NCBI GenBank assembly: GCA_021234155.1
Contig: JAJEKV010000078.1
Location: 1,798,001 to 1,862,000 of the forward strand
Direction: 5' to 3'
From: Isoetes taiwanensis
Taxonomy: Eukaryota > Streptophyta > Lycopodiopsida > Isoetales > Isoetaceae
DNA: 64,000 nucleotides
The notes beneath the pieces are model-generated. The model was not told where the DNA came from, ran no database searches, and saw only the letters and a list, made by a program, of their open reading frames with translations. Positions 35,636 through 47,699 of the stretch are shown here, piece after piece (within the stretch, counting starts at the first letter, position 1; every line of letters begins with the position of its first letter). Position numbers and translations under genes: made by a program.

Positions 35636-38600
35636 TTGCAGATTGGAAATTATTTGTCGAGGGATAGACGGGACACAGGCCACTTCATGAGGGGCAACAC
35701 GCCTATTGACAACAGATGGATAGTTCCCCACAATCAATGGCTGCTTGAAAAGTACGAAGCACATATCAATGTTGGCAAGTGGTTTGTCGGTAGCGTGAAG
35801 TATATCTATGTATCCACAAAGGGCAACGCGATTGGGCATCCATCAAAATCACGAAAAACCAGCGGGGAATCCGTCCACATTCAATTTGGGCCGAGGTGGA
35901 GCAATACCTTGACACGAGATCGTCTACGCAATTGAAGCAATGTGGAGGCTATACGGATTCAAGATGCATGGCAACTCCCACCGCGATTACCACGAGGCTA
36001 CACTGTTCACCTACCAAACAACCAAAGGCGTCTATTATCGGGAAGGCCATGAAAGACAAGCCATCGGCGGCGGATGCAAAAGCAAACAATGTTGACCGCA
36101 TGGTTTGAACTCAATAAGAACGACCCGGCCCTTGCGTGAATACACTTATCCGAAATCCCCAAAGACTATACATTCCGCCACGGGGCGATTACGGAAAAAA
36201 GGGAGGGAAGTTCAACCTCATCACACGGATGTACAACATGAGCCCTAAGGACGGTGATCGCTATTACCTCCACCTTCTATTGCTACATATCAAGGGCTTA
36301 ACCAGGCTTAGAGACATGCGCCTTGTTAATGGAAAACTATGTTCAACTTTTAAGGAAGGCGCCAAAGAGCTCGGCTTATTGGAAGGCGATGCGAATGGGA
36401 GAAAAAATGCCGAAGAGCATGGCGTCTTCCGGATGCCAATGCAGCTATGCCAGACATTCGCATTCATTTGCTTATACAATGACCCACAAGATCCAATGCG
36501 GCTATGGGACCTCTTCAAGGATAGCCTGACAGAAGACTACCAACGGAAGATGCCACCAGAGCAGGCTTATAACCATGCACTAAAGGACATCGACGACATC
36601 TTTCAAATGAGTGGCTGCACATGCCAACAACTTGGACTGCCAGAACTACAAATAGACATTCTAGGAAATCTCCCAAATGAACCCACCTTCGATGCAGAAA
36701 AGGAGTTAAGAAGGGCAAGAAAACTACGAAAAGCTCAACAGGGAGCAGAAGCACATAGCCGACATTATCCTCGATGCAATTAGCTAGCATCAAGCCCCAT
36801 GTATCAATGTGGATGGCCCATGAGGCACAGGCAAGATATTCCTCTTCAACAGTCTGATCAGCATACTAAGAGGATGCGGCGTGGGTGTTGTATCAGTAGC
36901 TTGGACAGGCATTGCCAGCCTCCTCTTGAAGGGAGCACAAACCGTTCATTCGACATTCAAGTTGCCACTCAACCTCACACAAGAGGCAACCTCTGCATTA
37001 CGTGCAACAAGCCAACAAGCAGAGGTACTTAGAAAGGCAAGCATCATGGTATGGGACGAAATGGGGATGACACATACGCAAGCACTCACTCATTAGGGAT
37101 TTTTTGAGATCATAAAAGGGCCTTCTAAGAACTGCTGACTAAGCTATATGAACTACCAATCAGAAAACAGAACTGGTAATCCAGTCAGCAAAACAGTTAT
37201 AACTAACTCACTAGATCACATTTTCTAGCATTAGTATTGATAGAGAAGTCCAAATGAGCTCTTGTTTGGTGCAATAGATAGATCTCATTGAGATCTTTCC
37301 AACCTTAGGTGGTTTGCATATCTTTTAGCCCAGTGAGGATAGTAAAAAATGGTAAAAACCATATTTTTTGGAGTTTTGACAATCATAAGTGGTTAAAATA
37401 TGTGCAAAGCACCTAAGATTGGAAAGATCTCAATGAGATCTATCCATTGCACTAAACGAGAGCTCATTTGGACTTTCCTATCAATAGTTATGCTAGAAAA
37501 TGTGATCCAGTGAGTTAGTTATAACAGTTTTGCTGACTGGACCCGTCAGGCTCTTATTTCTGATTGGTAGTTCATTTATCTTCATTTGGCTTAGTTGGCA
37601 TGTTTTGAAGGCCTTTTTTTATCTCAAAAAAACCCTAATGGCCGCCGACAGATACGCGAGATACGCCAAGATGACAGGCCATTTGGGGGAATGATAATGC
37701 TCACCGGCGGCGATTTCCGATAACAATTGCCTGTGATCAAGCGTGCAACAAAGACAGAAATCATCTCGAAGTGTGTCAAGAGAAACCCATTGTGGATTAA
37801 TTTCAAAACCCACAAGCTGACACAAAACATGCGGGTCGGAAAAGACGAGCAAATCTTCTCAAATTGGCTGCTACGACTCAGTAATGGGGAACGGATGAAC
37901 AATGAGTCAGGGCTCGAGCGTGACTTGGTTGAGATACATGAAGAATGCGTGGTAGAAGGCGACTTGATTGACAGCATCTTCGGCAAGGAAATAACAGAGG
38001 CAAACGTGCACCTATTGTATGACAAGGCCATCTTGACTCCAAAGAATGAAGACATGCTGAGAATCAACAATAAGATCCTTTTAAGGTTGAATGGACAACT
38101 ATTGCAGAAGGCGAAGATGCTACAAGGGATTTCCCAATTGAGTTCATCAACCACCTGACCCCTTTTGGCATGCCACCGCATAAGTTACACATCAAGGATG
38201 GTGCCATCATCATCCTACTCAGAAACATGAACCCAAAGGCCGGTCTCTGCAATGGCACCTGCCTCCGTGTAATCAAAGCGCACCCAAGAATCAAAGATGC
38301 AGAAATAATCACTGGCACCTACAAAGGAACACGGGTCCTCATACCAAGGATAACACTGGAGTCATCAAATAACGACCTCCTCCCCTTCAAGCGAAGGCAG
38401 TTCTCCGTGCGACTTTCATTCTCGATGACCATAAACAAGTCGCAAGGACGGTCAATGACCTCCGTTGGCATCTACCTACCAACTCGATATTCGCACCACG
38501 GCCCGCTCTATGTCGCATTCTCAAGGTGCACCACACAACACGGAGTGAAGGTATACATTCAAGAAACCTCAAGACAAGGAGCAATCGCTAAAAAAACAAA

Positions 38601-38655
38601 AAGGAGGTTCACTCCAAATGTAGTCTACAAAGAAATTCTCTGGGATAAGGGATGA
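35636..38655 (+). pseudogene. Helitron Rep/PIF1-helicase (RepHel) relic
   Basis: The part after the Rep nuclease core starts at about 35650 (RRDTGHFM, NRWIVPHNQWLLEKYEAHIN, SVKYIY). A linker follows (36136-36783: DGDRYYLHLLLLHIKG, FKEGAKELGLLEGD, DPMRLWDLFKDSL). The PIF1-type helicase comes next: Walker A VDGP*GTGK with a TGA at 36821-36823 replacing Gly, VWDEMGM (Walker B, about 37050), RPFGGMIML…GGDFR then TAA for Gln (about 37722), and finally MTINKSQGRSMTSVGIYLP and LYVAFSRCT (about 38420-38530). The HUH Rep core is missing or too decayed to see. Frameshifts fall near 35930-36110 and 38095, and a foldback element sits in the helicase. Once this was the autonomous Helitron enzyme. Confidence 0.85.
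37094..37637. mobile_element. 544-bp foldback/MITE element, copy 2, inside the Helitron helicase
   Basis: Same ends and length as 28256-28799 with scattered differences. It lies between the codons QALT and RRQIREIRQ of the helicase. Removing the element and one AT gives CTC ACT CAT GGC CGC CGA, which is in frame and gives a run of the expected length. No transposase is encoded. Confidence 0.85.
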
Positions 38656-38689
38656 AATAGCCCCTTAGTTTCTATAGATTTCTTACATC

Positions 38690-38729
38690 GTACTAATACC
38701 CGGCAACAAACTTTGGGCACCATTACTAG
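38690..38729 (+). other. Probable 3' terminus of the RepHel Helitron
   Basis: CCCGGCAACAAACTTTGGGCAC followed by CATTA and CTAG (38726-38729), then T. The arrangement echoes the Helitron end at 15964-15991 (CCCAGCAAC…GGGCAC…CTAG|T), but the stem here is weak. It lies about 70 bases after the helicase stop. Confidence 0.55.
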
Positions 38730-40759
38730 TACTTGGATGAGGACATACAACCGTGGGCCACGTATTTTTTGTTATACTAGCCCACGAGTACTGATAGGGT
38801 ATGGTTGCCTCCTATCGTGACTGTCCCTCGGAGCACGCGTCACCCCCCGTCGTACCCACGCGACATCGCCATGTGTCATGCCGACTGGCCCTTCTACCGT
38901 GGGATGGAGGCTCGGCTTCACCACGTGTGTGACCCGTTGACGTTATGTGGACGTCCTATGGTGGTCGTTATGCGTTAGCCCTGGGTCCCATTGTCGTGCA
39001 ACTGGTACCTGCAACTGCGACAAAGCTACGTGATGCGTTAGCCTAGTTGCCAGTTGTCGTGCATCTGTTGTCCATAGTTGTGCAGCAGAGCTCCGCATTG
39101 CGTGGAGCCCTGCTTCCCGCCGTCATGTAATTGGTGTCCACAATTGTGGAACAGATGTACACACTCGTGGCTGTGCTAAGAATACTGATCATATCGATTC
39201 GAAAGTAGAATTCAATGCCCCTTGCTTGAATTCGCGCCCATTTCAGAGCACTCGATTACCGAAGCCCAATTTGAATACCAAGCTCCCGCTATGGCTCCCA
39301 ACAGAATAAAGGGAAGAAGCAACGTTAAGGCGCGCCTTAAATAGTATTATTTAGGGACTTAAAAAAGTACCCAAAATAATACTCAACATCGGGTGCTTTT
39401 GGGCCCCCTTTTTTTTTCCCTCCAGTTTTTTTTTTCCTTCCTTGTTGCGGCAAACGATTCAAATGCTAAAGCCGTTGGCATCATTTTGAGGTAAAGTTTC
39501 ACCAGCTTACTACGTGAGTCGACTTGGATTCCTCTTCTGAAATGTTTTTACCTTCTTGCAATCGTTCAATAGCTCCTGATTTAATCTTGAGGGGGGATCT
39601 AAATTATTCACTAATCCTTAATAAAAAACAGGCAATGCAAATAGAGATGATTTGGTTGTATTCAGTTAAACATCGGATTGTTACAGGGAAGCTCACTCAA
39701 TATCGGATCATTATAAGCAATAATCAAGGTATTTAGTTTGCCATTTACATCCCTTGTGTTTCTGAAGATCAAAGGTGCTTTTTAATTGCATTTTAGGAAG
39801 TTTTCAGATCGGTGATTTGTAATCTTTGAATCCTCGTGTTCTTTTTAGCGGTTCTTTTCAAGTATAACTAATATCAAATAGTTTGTTTTCAGAGAATTCC
39901 TATGTAATTGTTGGCAACCATTAGCTGTGCATTATTTCGAAACATCTATGCGAGGGTGTCATCAATGTACAAGTTTGTCTCTGTATAAGGTTTGTCTGTT
40001 CTCTTTATGTGATCTATGTCAGTAAAGATGACTTAACTACAGCCATACAAAGAACGGTGTCCAGTATATGCAAGGGTCTAAATGAACCTAGTTCCCTAAG
40101 AAATCTGATGGGAGAACTGTCCCTTTTATACAGATCCTGTTAATCACATCCAACTTTGCCATTATTTTGATGTGCTTTAAAGTTGTTTTCTGTTGGATCT
40201 TAAGGAGCCACGAGTTGGCTTATTGCCGATGGTGGCAGCCTTTTTAAATGAGGCCACCAAACATGATTAATATATGTGCTTCCTGGCAACCAAAAACTGT
40301 TATTGTGCTTGAAGATGATGGACCTTCTCTTGCACCAGTCTTCTCATGGGCATTCAAGAATAAGAAAGCAAAATGTCATGTGAAGGACATGAGTTTATTG
40401 CCCAAGCATAGCTCCCCTGTTTGCTTGTCTATATTCTTCTGATGGATCGAGAACTAGAATTTTTTAATGTGGAGGAATAATAACCTATTGACTGTGATTT
40501 AGGGCCAGCAGTTACTACATCCACACACTTTGTAATACGTAGCTTACGCTGCTTGTGTCTTGTCTGGTCTTTTTCTATAGCCACACCATATAGAGACCGA
40601 AGACAATGATGTTTTTTCGTTAATGTTGCATATTTGATGCGCTTATGGGCAGTCCATATTTTGGATCTTAATGGATTGCTCATAGTGCTACTTTGTACGT
40701 GTATCTTGATTTAGCTCCAATCATGTAAGAACTTATCTTTATACTGTCGCATAGACAAG
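38730..40759. other. No gene recognised; GC-rich repeat then AT-rich DNA
   Basis: 38800-39200 is GC-rich with repeated TGCGTTAGCC and GTTGTCGTGCA motifs and looks transposon-derived. A 16-bp perfect palindrome, TTAAGGCGCGCCTTAA, is at 39325-39340. Short frames at 39524-39736 and 40251-40442 (WQPKTVIVLEDDGPSLAPVF) match nothing I know. Confidence 0.4.
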
Positions 40760-40935
40760 GTAATGGCTTGCCCAGCCAACCAAGTCTGAGACCACATCCG
40801 TTGGGTGATTCGGAGATGCGAGCCTCAACTGCCCAAAGGCCAGATAAAGACTGGGCAAGAACAAATCCAACAGAGCAAAGCTGTAAACTCTTTGGCTTCT
40901 CCCTTCTAGAGAAACCAAGCCCCATTAACAAGTCG
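40760..40935 (+). pseudogene. Possible auxin response factor (ARF) fragment
   Basis: A frame reads PHPLGDSEMRASTAQRP, then KDWARTNPTEQSCKLFGFSL and LEKPSP. CKLFGFSL resembles the conserved (C)(R/K)LFG(F/I)SL stretch in ARF middle regions. The fragment is short, with no B3 or PB1 domain and no flanking exons. Likely a captured or relic exon, if the assignment is right. Confidence 0.35.
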
Positions 40936-42080
40936 AGTGTCCCAATATGGAGATATGTGGATCTTTATATTTCAAATTGCTATGCAAACACGAGAACATG
41001 TTGGTGTGCACAGCCTTATGCTTCTTAATGCTTATGTCTTTGACAACTTTCCAGTAATCTGGTAAGGGCATGCAAGTACGGCTAGCAAGCACATACGTAT
41101 TTATATTCGTCTCCTTTATTTCCTTCTGCATTCACAAATGGTTTTGAGAATTGCCTCTTTTCAAACTGCTTTTATTGTGAATTTTTGAAAAAAGTATATC
41201 ATTGACAGACCTTGACAGGTGCCTATAAGATCAGCAATGTTACTTTTCATTTTTTATTCCAGGTTCATTTTTTTGCAAAAGATTCCACGGCCTTAATCTG
41301 TAGGGGAAGATCTAGTACATAAATCAAAGCCTAGCCAATTCTGGCCTCAAAATTCACGAATCTTAACAATATGAATGCAAAGGAGAGTGGATATATATCT
41401 GACAGGTAATGGGAATAAAAATTGGGCATTCGGATGGTGTTATGCTTATCCAAATGTGACTTGATCGAAAGACTATGCACTCTCCAACCCTGGCCGCATA
41501 GAAGAAAAGGAGAAAATGCCCATGAAAGTGTATGATAGAGAGTGCAGGGTCACATATTAGATAGCTTTATCATCAAATTCTTAGGAAAAAGAAGGAGTGA
41601 CCTCATGGTCTAGCAAAACATTCTGTAGACCATGCTCCCTGCTCCCATTGATGGTTTCAATAGTCAAGCATCAGCCATGTTCATAAAGCTGTCATGCTTT
41701 TTGTTGTTCTATCAACAATGTCAGCCTTAAATCTTCCCCATTAAAGGAGTGGTTTAACCAAAGCATTAAAGAGATACCTTTGTTGGAACACCTTGGAAAT
41801 TAGATTGATAGCAACTTTTTTGAGTATGATGGCCAGTGAAGCATAGCCTCTAATAAGCCTTGCGCAAGTTGCATCTTTCATCTGCTATTAGGTCCCTTAA
41901 ATTGCTTGATGATACCTACATTCTTGGGTCAGTGTGAATCTGATATCTATTTCATATCATGGCTTGTAAAGTTCTTGGTTGTACCTCTTGCCAGAAGTAC
42001 ATGAGCACTTAATTTACAGTTAAAATTTGTTTGCTTCTAGGATAATTGCATTCTAGTCTATGTGGATGTAAACCTATTGC
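40936..42080. other. No gene recognised
   Basis: AT-rich with stops in all frames. It could contain upstream intron sequence of the transposase-like gene that follows, since an acceptor-like TGGTGCAG lies at about 42090-42097. Confidence 0.4.
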
Positions 42081-45000
42081 TTGTTATATGGTGCAGGTGA
42101 TAAAGCCTATGTGCTAGGCATGAAAGGAGCCAATTCTATGCCTGGATCTAAAGGTTGCCGTCAATATATGAATCGGGTTGTAAATAAGATGGTGCAATTT
42201 TTCCAACAAGAAGCAGGTCATTTGGATGAAGAAATGCAACAAGAAATTTTATGTAAGTTTGTGCGTCATCCGTCAATGTCAGCAGCATATAATTCTAAGA
42301 GACTTGTTGGAGGTGAAAGCTTATTAGAAGTCATGACAAATTTGAGAAGCTCCTTACAGATGGTGAAGCATAGTCACGGTCATGATCAGCTTGCAGCTAA
42401 GAACGCTGTTTTATCTATGGTAGTATCAGGTTCAGATGGAACAAAAAAGAAGATGAAAAACAAGAAAGCCATAGCAAAATTATTAGGTGTGAACAAGAGA
42501 AACTTAAAAAGGGCTTATGAGAGAAAGACAAAAATCATCACTGCGGATGGATTGTGGGCTGATGGTTCAAGGCAACTACGCAGTAATAGAACGTCCAAAG
42601 AGGTTGTAGACATGATTGAAGCATTTTGGGATGAGAATACTAGGGTGTCACCAAACAAGAAGGACGTGCGCAGGAAGAAGCTAGGGAAAGGCAAAGACAA
42701 TTTCATCACACATCCGACACACTATCTTGAAATCCCATAGGTACATAAAATCCCTATAGTATCCCTGAATGCATCTTTAATTCCTACTTTGTAATAAGTA
42801 TATAACTATATTCATAGTCAATAGTTACCAAAAGTATTGAAATCACTCAAAGTGATTCAGAGGTCAAGAAGTTTCTAAATAGTATCATCTAAGTGCCCAA
42901 AGTAATGTTTGCTATCCCAAGGAATGAAAGTACATAAAGTACATGAAATCTGACAATGGAGACATGAAGTTACTTTGAAGAGCTCAAAGTACATAAGATA
43001 CGTCTGGCAATATCAAAGTACTTTTGAGGACAAAAGGTATTTCGGGGCTATTCAAGGGAATGCCTAGAACTCTTAGAAGTTTAAGGGTTTATTAAAGTTA
43101 TCATATGCAAGAGGATCCTAAAGTACAAAGTGCTACTAGACACTTGCCAACACAGAAACTAAATGTTAGAGAAGGATCCATAGTAATGAGTAGGATGAAT
43201 TGCTGTGCTCCTAATACATGAGCTTCCAAAGTTTTAGTGCATGATCATTTTTTCTATATGGTGTGAATTCTATACCTGTTCTACCTACATGTTTCTTAAC
43301 ATTAGACAACACTAGTAAATGGTTCATGTCCTCTTTTTGAAGTGCAGAACAAGACATGTTAGCCAAAGTAGTGAGGCATAATAAAGTATGTAGCTATATA
43401 GATTTAGATCTATTTGCATAGACTTGTGTAATATTTGCATCATTGCAGGTTGAAATGTTTTTGCAATTTAAGGAAGCATATCCTAATGCATGTGTTGGCC
43501 AAAGATTGTTTGAAAAGTACAAGCCCTTTTACATGAAGAAGCTAAAAGAGCGCAATACTTGTTGTTGTGTTCCTTATGTGCAATTGGATCTGCTGAGACT
43601 ATCATTGAATTTTATGAGGGAAACTTCAGCAATTCATGAAGATTGCAGATGTGATTGCATTGTTTGCGAATGGAGAGAAGGAATGCAAACTTGTTTGGCA
43701 GCGAAGAAAACGTTCTCTCGGCTTAGTGAGGTATGGGAGATGGCCGTGTGTCCAAAAGCTGATGGGGCTGAATGGCATAATCTGACTTGCCTACTTGGAG
43801 CATGCACTAAGTGTGGTGTAGACAAAATCGTATTATGCCCGAAGGAGTTAGAAGAGGCTGGCCCATATGTGGATTGGAAAGTCTATGAGGACGTGAAAAA
43901 TGGTAAGGATAAGGATAAAGACGGTCGTCCGAAAAGTAGAAACCAACTTGTTTCCAAGAGGACATCACCAGCAGAATTGATAAGGTTCTTCCGTCGACAT
44001 GTTAAGGACTTTGTCACTCACAACTTCACTGCACGTTGGGAAGACAAACAATTTAGAGAGTGTGTGAAGAACTTTCCACCTGGAGTTATTGTTTCTGTAA
44101 TTGATTACGCTGAAAACTATACATTTAAACCACAAAATGAGATCCAAAGTGAGTATTTTCATAGACAACAGGTCACTATACTAGTTCATATTACCTATCG
44201 TCGTGAATCATTGTCCGATGAACTTATATGAGAATATCACTTTTACATTTCCAATGACAAAGAGCACGATACATTGTTTGTCCAACATTGTTTCATGTTG
44301 TATCATGAATGGGCCCGAAAGCAAGGATTTGAGATGAATGAACATTGCGTTTGGTCAGATGGGGCTGCAGCTCATTTCAAAGCTGCTCGTCCATTTTATT
44401 TTGTTGGCCGATATTTTACGACAACAATAGTTCCTATGCAGTGGAATTTTTTTTGTTCTGGCCATGGAAAAGGGGAACATGATGGGCAAGGGGCTAAGGT
44501 TAAATATAAGATAGAGCATGAGCAATTAAAGGCTGGTAATAATATTGAACCCAATGTTCATTCTATTACTCTTTGGCTTACAGAAGACTTTTCTATGGGT
44601 GCAGCAGCAACATGTCCCAGTCACACACGAGATGTGAAGAGGTATTTTTGGGAAGTTAAAGTTAATGATGTTAATCGTAGAGAAGCTTGGGACTGTAAAA
44701 CAGTGGAAGGCACTCGAAAGATTCATAGCATTCGTGGTATAAACAAGATGGACCCGACTAGGATGATGACTAGACAATTTGCATGCTTTTGTACATTTTG
44801 CATGTATGGTGAAATCCACCGATATGAGAATATAAAACAAATAGGTAGCTGGACTGCATGTGTCTTGGAGCCCTTGCATGGAATGAGTGGGTACAATTTA
44901 CGTGAGCACATTGAAGATATTGACGATCACATTCCCCTTGCTGATCTTGTATGTGCTGGAACAATATTTGCAGTTGAGGCCCCAACTGATAATAAAGAAG

Positions 45001-45405
45001 GTGACGTCTTCTGGCTGGTGCTATGCTCAGTACCAAAACATGCTCTTAAAGAAGATATGGTTGATCCACATGGAAATAGATTTGTAAAAGGTGATGAGGT
45101 GCTTGAGGGCAAGTATTACAAAAAATACAAGGGCAATCGTGATACTAATTCAGGGAACTAGTTACACCTTTGGTGGAAAGGATAGCAATGCCATTGTATG
45201 GGCGGAACAAGTTATCCACATTATTGTGGATATGCCCTAGGGTCACCAAGTTAAGGGGAAGAGGATTGTGCACTTGCTTGGAGCAGCAGATGAAGAGAAA
45301 ATTCTGGAAAAACTTGTCTAAATTGTTTTTAAAATTTTGCCTATGCACAAAGCATTGTTGTACTTCCAGAACTTGATCAAGGACATCCATAATATGTAAA
45401 GGATC
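42081..45405 (+). pseudogene. Putative DDE-type transposase (GHGKG/DG family), two exons, decayed
   Basis: Exon 1 (about 42098-42740) encodes a basic region ending in SPNKKDVRRKKLGKGKD…HYLEIP. An intron (GTACAT…TTGCAG, 42741-43449) leads to exon 2: VEMFLQFKEAYPNACVG, a Cys-rich part (CRCDCIVCEW, CTKCGVDKIVLC), VIDYAENYTF, ISNDKEHDTLFVQHC, VWSDGAAAHFKAARPF and WNFFCSGHGKGEHDGQGAK. That motif order matches uncharacterised transposase-like proteins of invertebrates and non-seed plants, as I remember them. It is broken by TAG at 42738-42740 (the last exon-1 codon, where CAG would fit), TGA at 44229-44231 with the frame continuing, a frameshift near 45155, and two more stops before the end at about 45405. 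Activity is unproven for this family. Confidence 0.55.
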
Positions 45406-46018
45406 TCATTTTCAAGTAGACATATCTGTTGTAATGATTCAAGCTATAATATGTATGGGGATCACATTTAAGCAAATATGTCCGTTGTAATGAAGCAAGT
45501 TTATGCTGGTGTAAACACATTGAATAAAGCTTGTGCATTACATGTGGGAGTACTTACTGGATATCGAGTATTTGATGATATAGATGACTTTGTAAATGCC
45601 TCATTACTAGGTTGATGATGCTAGTTCCTTTAGATGATCATTTTTTTCCTGTTGTTTATAGACAATATAACTGATCTCCAATTTTGATGGAAGGTTGGAA
45701 GCACAAATTACAGGTATGTGTTTCGGGCGCATTTCATTTGTGACATACAATGACGTCATTGTTTTTACGGATGTCTATATGAAAATAAAGTGTTGAATGT
45801 AGAGGATCGAACGAGTGCGCTTATAGGCTGGGTTGTCAAAGAACAAGACACTGAAGCAGCCAATGTCATTCTCAAATGTCTGCAAATCGCAGCAAATGCC
45901 AAAGCTCGAGCATTGAAAGATACCTCTAACTTCAAAGTACTGTTATTTGATCATGGTATAGATGTTCATTCCTTTTTTAATCATATAAGAAAGTTGTGTG
46001 GATACTCTGCCATGAGAG
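45406..46018. other. Spacer with an unrecognised frame
   Basis: A frame at about 45790-46018 (GWVVKEQDTEAANVILKCLQ…FNHIRKLCGYS) leads straight into the first kinesin-like codons, but it is not kinesin-like itself. Unknown origin. Confidence 0.35.
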
Positions 46019-47690
46019 TAAACTGTCCCGAACAAGTTCTTGAATTCTTGAAGTCTGGAGAAGGTGAAGATATTCATTTGGATAGTATTGTATCTCGTTA
46101 ATGGAGTGTTTGTGATAGCTGATAGATTCTACCATACTTTAACAGCTCATCAGCATATTGGCGAGACAAATATGAACACACATAGCAGCAGATCTCATAC
46201 AATATTTAGAGTGGTATGCCATATTGTAGTTTTCTACTGTTGTGTTCCGTCTGGGTTCTAGAAATTTGATGTTTTGTGAAGGTAATTGAAAGTACTGACC
46301 GCGTGAAGGAGGGTGATGATGCATCTAAAGCAGCACGGGTTTCCGCACTGGTGAGTTTTTTTGTCTTTCATGCTGCTTATTGATTCTCATGATAACATAT
46401 TCTTTTTGGGTGTTCTACTATGATAAAGAATATGGTGGACCTTGCTGGATCAGAACGCATTGCGAAGACAAGAGCTCGAGGCATCCCTTTGAAAGAAGGA
46501 ACCCTCATAAACAAGAGTCTCATGACACTTGGTACTGTCATCGATAAGCTAAGCGAGGCCAGTGTTAAACAAGGGTGTGTCTTGATTTTCTTCTTCATGT
46601 TTTAGGATTAGGACTTAAGTTGAAAATATTTTTCCATTCATGCGAGGGCACATAAGCCTCCCGCATTGAAACAGTATTGGGCTCGGGAAGCACGAGCAAA
46701 GGCTTTGCCGATGTTGCCACCGGTAGCGATTGAGGATGAATGTCATGCCCTCCGTCGCCCGGCATTTGCCCATATCCGAGAGCGATATGTTCGATTATTA
46801 GTGCACGCCCGGCCGTTGCATCGATTATTGACTACGGCGTCGATGGGTTTGTTGGGGTCATTACCTCCGGGAGGTTATGGATGCACGGGCTGCGTTTGTG
46901 TCCTACGGGGCGGTATTGAACTATCCTATGCAATTGTACGATTGTGCCAAAGATGCTTATTATCGCTAAGGTTTTTCCTCGAAAACCCTTTGGGGCGGGG
47001 TTTTAATCCACAAGAATATGCTTGCTGCTCTCTTTGTTTGGGTCCCATAGGCCAATTGGTCTCCGTGGACGCTAAAACCTATTCTATTCTATTCTTTGAA
47101 AGTAGAGCATATTAATCATTTGTGGTTGCGTTTCGGTCGACATATTCCTTATAGAGATAGCAAATTGACACGCATTCTACAACCTCGCACTTGATGGGAA
47201 TGCCAAAACAAAGAATCATATGCAACATAACAAGCTGGCGAGGTAAGAATTCTTCCATTGATGAATAAAAAGTGGGGGGGTTAAACTTTTTAGACTGGAA
47301 GTGACAATTGTGCGTAATACGGCCTAAAAAAAAACATCGGTTTTAGGATCTCATTATTTCTTCATTTTATAATGTCCGGGCGTTGTTTATCAGTTTCCTC
47401 ATTGTCATCATATATGATGTTAACTTTGTTGGTTGTAATTCAGGTACATCTTGATGAAACAAGAGGTACTCTAAATTTTGCAAGTAGAGCCAAGAAGGTT
47501 ACAACATGCGCCCAAGTTAATGAGGTAAGGTTAACCATTAGTCTGATGTTGGGAATCATGGCCTGTCTTACCTTTTAGAATTTGTAACAGACTGTCTCTG
47601 GTGCTGCACTTCTGAAGAGACAAAAGAAAGAGATTGAAGAACTTCGTCAAAAGCTGCAGCAAGATGTATCTCCTTATCGTATTTAAGTTG
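46019..47690 (+). pseudogene. Kinesin-7 (CENP-E-like) motor-domain relic
   Basis: Exon-like blocks in order: VNCPEQVLEFLKSGE (46019); HQHIGETNMNTHSSRSHTIF (about 46149-46215, switch I); VIESTDRVKEGDDASKAARV (about 46283-46350); [20 protein letters not shown] to [16 protein letters not shown] (about 46432-46576, switch II); HIPYRDSKLTRILQP (about 47136-47185); DETRGTLNFASRAKKVTTC (about 47443-47524); ALLKRQKKEIEELRQKLQQ (about 47592-47660). Most blocks have good AG and GT borders. These are C-terminal motor motifs and neck sequence of KIN-7 proteins, which move on microtubules. The P-loop half is absent, a frameshift follows ILQP, and a LINE occupies one intron. Not functional. Confidence 0.85.
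46626..47095 (+). mobile_element. 5'-truncated LINE in the kinesin relic, (TATTC)n tail
   Basis: The segment encodes HALRRPAFAHIRERYVRLL and LLPPGGYG, comparable to the C-terminal part of the 31.97-34.8-kb LINE. It ends in GGGTCCCATAGGCCAATTGG…GTGGACGCTAAAACC followed by TATTC units. TTGAAA occurs at both edges (46620-46625 and 47096-47101), a likely target duplication. It lies between two kinesin exon blocks, that is, in an intron. Confidence 0.75.
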
Positions 47691-47699
47691 TTTGTTCCA

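Noticed and set aside
37624-38181. 185-codon minus-strand frame
   Set aside because: Antisense to the conserved PIF1 helicase frame; no independent support.
44229-44231. TGA as a recoded or RNA-edited codon in the transposase-like gene
   Set aside because: Ferns edit stops in organelles, but this is a nuclear repeat with other stops and a frameshift; a plain nonsense mutation is simpler.
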